From DASWVC01 sp036401335 (lineage in GTDB: Bacteria; Verrucomicrobiota; Verrucomicrobiia; Chthoniobacterales; JAFAMB01), in assembly GCA_036401335.1 (NCBI GenBank), contig DASWVC010000131.1:1-18260 (forward strand): a stretch of DNA of 18,260 nucleotides. Direction: 5' to 3'. Positions within the stretch are counted from its first letter, which is position 1. Each line of letters begins with the position of its first letter. The position numbers and the translations under genes are program-made. Below, one piece after another: positions 15,584 to 18,260 of this stretch. The notes below the pieces were generated by a model. That model searched no databases, was not told where the DNA came from, and saw only the letters and a program-made list of their open reading frames with translations.

Positions 15584-15779
15584 TCAGACAGCAGTTTTTG
15601 GATTGCTAGCCGCCTTTGCATAAGGCTGAGGGTTTAACGCAAGTATCCAACTTCCGGCCTGTTCCGCGAGCGCATCAATGGCAGGTCGTTGCCGGGTGGC
15701 GGCTAAATCGGCTTTGAGGTAAAGCCAGAGGTGCTCCACGGGGTCACGCGTTGAGGGCTAAAGCATGTGGCAGGATGCC
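15584..15779 (-). mobile_element. IS630-like transposase C-terminal remnant
   Basis: On the minus strand, 15751-15584 reads DPVEHLWLYLKADLAATRQR and on to a stop. This matches the end of the IS630 DDE domain, L-N-P-V-E-x-(L/V)-W-x-x-L-K, where the Glu is the last catalytic residue. One frame over, 15779-15751 gives ILPHALALN, equivalent to LPPYSPxLNP, so a frameshift and a small insertion separate the two. No further transposase sequence is readable upstream and no terminal repeats were found. Confidence 0.55.
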
Positions 15780-15866
15780 AACTCTGGCAGCATGACAAGT
15801 CACTGTTTCGCACCACCAATCACCGTCGAGAGGACCCTGCTTACCTCGGTTACCGGCAATCGTTTT

Positions 15867-15899
15867 ATTTACCAACTTTAACGTGATTTACCGACTTTA
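15867..15899. repeat. Short direct repeat, period 19, downstream of glmS
   Basis: ATTTACCAACTTTA (15867-15880) and ATTTACCGACTTTA (15886-15899) match at 13 of 14 positions. They are AT-rich against a GC-rich background and lie between the IS630-like remnant and the 3' end of glmS. Confidence 0.6.
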
Positions 15900-15902
15900 T
15901 TT

Positions 15903-15914
15903 GTTGTTAACAAC
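15903..15914. repeat. Perfect 12-bp palindrome GTTGTTAACAAC
   Basis: A self-complementary 12-mer lies four bases after the direct repeat and 23 bases from the glmS stop codon. It could be a dimeric regulator site or a remnant of an insertion end; nothing shows which. Confidence 0.5.
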
Positions 15915-15937
15915 ACCAACCTACCTTTCGGCCGCCC

Positions 15938-17788
15938 CTATTCCACGGTCACGCTTTTGGCCAGGTTGCGCGGTTTGTCGACGTCACAACCAAGGTGAAC
16001 TGCCAGGTGGTAGGAGAACAATTGCAGAGGGATCACGCTCAGGATAGGCGCGATGTAATCCGGGCATTTCGGGATGTAAATGGTGTCGTTGGCCACTTTG
16101 TGCAGGTCTTTGCGGCCTTCACTGGCAACGGCAATGACGGGTCCTTTGCGGGCCTTGATCTGTTCGATGGTGCTCAGGTTTTTTTCAAACACGGCGTCGT
16201 CCGGCATGATCATGATGGACGGCACTTCCGGGCGGACCAGCGCAATGATGCCGTGTTTGAGCTCGGCGCTCGGGTGACCCTCGGCGAACTTGTAACTGAT
16301 CTCCTTCAACTTGAGCGCACCTTCTAACGCAATCGGGAAATTCTGCTGCCGGCCGAAGAACAGGAACCCGGCGGCGTCGGCGTACTTTTCGGCCAACGCT
16401 TTGATGTGATCTGCGCCCGCCAGGACCTGACGGACCTGGTCGGGCACCTTCTCGAGGGCCTGGATGGCTTCGATCCCCTGCGCACTGGACAGGTGCCGGA
16501 TCCGGCCCAGCAAAAGGGCAAGCAACGCAAGGACAGAAATCTGGGACGTGAACGACTTGGTTGCGGCCACCCCGATCTCAGGACCGGCATGCATGTACAC
16601 GCCCCCGTCGCTTTCCCGGGCAAGGGTGCTGCCGACGTTGTTGCAAATCCCGAGGGTGCGATGCCCTTTGCGTTTGCTTTCACGGAGCGCCGCCAGGGTG
16701 TCAATGGTCTCGCCGCTCTGGCTGACGGCAAAAACCAAGGTATCCTTTGCCATCGGCATGTTGCGGTAACGGAACTCGCTGGCGAATTCGCACTCGACGG
16801 GCAGGTGAGCCAGGCTCTCGATGAGGTGCTCGCCGACCATGGCGGCATGGAAAGCGGTTCCACACCCAGTCAGGACGATGCGCTCGATGTCACGCAGTTC
16901 GCGTGAGGTCATGTTGAGGCCACCCAGCTTGGCGGTGGATTCCTCCACGGACAGACGTCCGCGCATCGCGTCCCGGATGGACCCCGGCTGCTCGTAAATC
17001 TCCTTGAGCATGAAGTGCGGAAAATCGCCCTTCTCGGAATCCTCGCTGGTAAACTCGACCGTGCTGACCTGAAAGGTGCTCCCGGCGCCCGCCAGGGAAT
17101 GGATGTCGAACGTGTCCCGCTCGATCGTCACGAGGTCGTAGTCGTCCAGGTAGACGACATCGCGGGTGTGCCCGACGATGGCGCTGACATCGCTGACGAC
17201 GAAATGTTCCCCTTTGCCGATGCCAAGGATTAGGGGACTGCCGCGCCGGGCCGCGACGATGACGCCTGGCACGTCCACGTGCATCAACGCCAAGCCGTAG
17301 GTGCCCGTCACTTGTTTGAGGGTGCTGCGCAAGGCTTCGAGCAAAGCGGTCTTGCCTTTTGCACCCGCGGTTTCGTCGAAGCACGTGCCGACAAGGTGGG
17401 CCAGCACTTCGGTGTCGGTTTCGGTTCGGAACGTGTGGCCCTGGGCAATCAACTGGTCGCGCAGGGGTTGGTAGTTCTCGATCACCCCGTTGTGGATCAA
17501 CGCCAGTTTGCCACTCTGGTCAAGGTGGGGGTGGGCATTGGCATCGGTGACGCCGCCGTGGGTGGCCCACCGGGTGTGGCCGAGACCGGCAGAGCCGTGG
17601 GCCGGCTCCTGCTGAAGCAGCATGGCCAGGTTATTGATTCGCCCCGCACGCTTCCGGATCTGGAGGCCATCGCCGTTGAGGAGCGCGACTCCGGCCGAAT
17701 CGTAGCCGCGGTACTCAAGCTTGCGTAACCCCTCAATCAAGATGGGGGTTGCATCGGCCGATCCAACATATCCAATGATGCCACACAT
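15938..17788 (-). CDS. glmS: Glutamine--fructose-6-phosphate aminotransferase (isomerizing)
   Basis: Makes glucosamine-6-phosphate from fructose-6-phosphate and glutamine, the first step to UDP-GlcNAc for peptidoglycan and LPS; cytosolic. The 616-residue length is normal. The N-terminal glutaminase domain starts MCGIIGYVG, with Cys2 as the processed N-terminal nucleophile, and carries GLGHTRWATHG and HNGVIENY. Two SIS sugar-isomerase domains follow, with TGCGTAFHA, VSQSGETIDT, GVAATKSFTSQ and EGALKLKEISY. The C-terminus DKPRNLAKSVTVE is the invariant end of the family. ATG 17788 is required by the Cys2 rule. No Shine-Dalgarno sequence is visible, and the 77-base intergenic region leaves no room for a glmS ribozyme. 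The gene diverges from glgC. It appears fully intact. Confidence 0.97.
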   Translation of the reverse strand: MCGIIGYVGSADATPILIEGLRKLEYRGYDSAGVALLNGDGLQIRKRAGRINNLAMLLQQEPAHGSAGLGHTRWATHGGVTDANAHPHLDQSGKLALIHNGVIENYQPLRDQLIAQGHTFRTETDTEVLAHLVGTCFDETAGAKGKTALLEALRSTLKQVTGTYGLALMHVDVPGVIVAARRGSPLILGIGKGEHFVVSDVSAIVGHTRDVVYLDDYDLVTIERDTFDIHSLAGAGSTFQVSTVEFTSEDSEKGDFPHFMLKEIYEQPGSIRDAMRGRLSVEESTAKLGGLNMTSRELRDIERIVLTGCGTAFHAAMVGEHLIESLAHLPVECEFASEFRYRNMPMAKDTLVFAVSQSGETIDTLAALRESKRKGHRTLGICNNVGSTLARESDGGVYMHAGPEIGVAATKSFTSQISVLALLALLLGRIRHLSSAQGIEAIQALEKVPDQVRQVLAGADHIKALAEKYADAAGFLFFGRQQNFPIALEGALKLKEISYKFAEGHPSAELKHGIIALVRPEVPSIMIMPDDAVFEKNLSTIEQIKARKGPVIAVASEGRKDLHKVANDTIYIPKCPDYIAPILSVIPLQLFSYHLAVHLGCDVDKPRNLAKSVTVE

Positions 17789-17865
17789 ATGAGAAAGCGC
17801 AGGGTGTCAAAAATTTAACGTGCTTGCAAGGTGACGACGAACGAACGTGAGAAACCGTTTCCCCT
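17789..17865. promoter_or_regulatory. Divergent glmS-glgC intergenic region
   Basis: These 77 bases must hold the promoters or leaders for both genes. On the minus strand a TTGACA hexamer occurs near 17805-17810, but no -10 box at normal spacing fits before the glmS start. On the plus strand GTGAGAAA (17846-17853) is the only purine-rich stretch before the glgC start. Confidence 0.4.
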
Positions 17866-18260
17866 ATGGACTTGTCCTCCCTCTCCGATAGCACTCTGGC
17901 GATTGTGATGGGCGGCGGCGCCGGCAGCCGCCTTTTTCCTCTCACAAAAGATCGGTCAAAACCGGCGGTGCCTTTAGCGGGCAAATACCGTTTAGTCGAC
18001 ATCCCCATCAGCAACTGCCTCAACTCCGGCCTGCGTCAGGTGTACGTGCTGACGCAGTTCAACAGTGCCTCGTTGCACCGGCACATCAACAACAGTTACA
18101 AGTTCGACAACTTCAGCAACAGTTTTGTCGAGATCCTGGCCGCCCAGCAAACCCCGGAGGGCGCCCGCTGGTACCAGGGCACCGCCGATGCCGTGCGCCA
18201 GAACCTGCGCGATTTCCTCAACCGGCCCTACGAACATTTCCTCATCCTCAGCGGCGACCA
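17866..18260 (+). CDS. glgC: Glucose-1-phosphate adenylyltransferase, N-terminal part (cut by window end)
   Basis: ADP-glucose pyrophosphorylase, which makes ADP-glucose from ATP and glucose-1-phosphate for glycogen synthesis. About 131 residues of roughly 430 are inside the window and the frame is open to the edge. The nucleotidyltransferase signature VMGGGAGSRLFPLT (about 14-27) is followed by KPAVPLAGKYRLVDIPISN and CLNSGLRQVYVLTQFNSASL, both diagnostic of GlgC. Then come the helix around EILAAQQ and the WYQGTADAVRQNL motif found in all GlgC proteins. ATG 17866 gives the normal short N-terminus before the signature. It is divergent from glmS. Confidence 0.93.
   Translation, partial: MDLSSLSDSTLAIVMGGGAGSRLFPLTKDRSKPAVPLAGKYRLVDIPISNCLNSGLRQVYVLTQFNSASLHRHINNSYKFDNFSNSFVEILAAQQTPEGARWYQGTADAVRQNLRDFLNRPYEHFLILSGD

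Noticed and set aside
16406..16906. Plus-strand ORFs opposite glmS
   Set aside because: They are shadows of the glmS coding strand with no recognisable protein features.
17789..17865. glmS ribozyme upstream of glmS
   Set aside because: The 77-base divergent gap is too short for a glmS ribozyme plus promoters, and none of its sequence is recognisable. The ribozyme is mainly known from Gram-positive bacteria.
1..18260. CRISPR arrays, tRNA or rRNA genes
   Set aside because: No regularly spaced repeats, cloverleaf-like sequence or rRNA segments were seen when reading through both strands. A dedicated scan was not possible.

Overview
The window looks like chromosomal DNA from a GC-rich Gram-negative bacterium, most probably a member of Verrucomicrobiota. 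This rests on the style of the GlmS and GlgC proteins, their divergent arrangement, and the ACS-type transporter paired with a GH31 glycosidase. The taxonomic call is an inference and not a search result. Metabolic genes at both ends (about 694-7400 and 15938-18260) enclose a decayed accessory region (about 6115-15800) full of gene fragments.

Left part. The first 390 bases hold the tail of an unidentified gene and a decayed stretch resembling the last membrane helix of an OafA-type acyltransferase. Next come an ACS/ExuT-like MFS transporter (694-1965) and a GH31 alpha-glycosidase (2006-4419), 40 bases apart and probably one sugar-acquisition operon. The GH31 gene has a one-base frameshift near 3393 that puts its nucleophile and its acid/base residue in different frames. 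A DrrAB-type ABC exporter pair (4563-6114) follows.

Middle part. Two related but broken copies of an araC - aldo/keto reductase - short-chain dehydrogenase module lie on either side of a secreted HAF-repeat protein gene (7792-8889). In the first copy (6225-7572) only the reductase is intact. In the second (9051-about 9760) an AraC N-terminus is fused in frame to a reductase C-terminus, and the dehydrogenase has an internal deletion and a frameshift. An IS66 transposase scrap follows.

Right accessory part. A 1302-residue STAND (NACHT-like) ATPase with a long array of helical repeats (10344-14252) faces a 200-residue convergent gene on the minus strand (14385-14987). The tail of the small protein resembles an insert inside the ATPase domain of the large one, so the two may form a conflict or defence pair. 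Next are a truncated DUF262 (GmrSD-type) restriction gene and an IS630-like transposase remnant, so this segment reads as a worn defence island.

Right end. glmS (minus strand) and the start of glgC (plus strand, cut by the window edge) diverge from a 77-base intergenic region. They return the window to core metabolism: hexosamine synthesis and glycogen synthesis.
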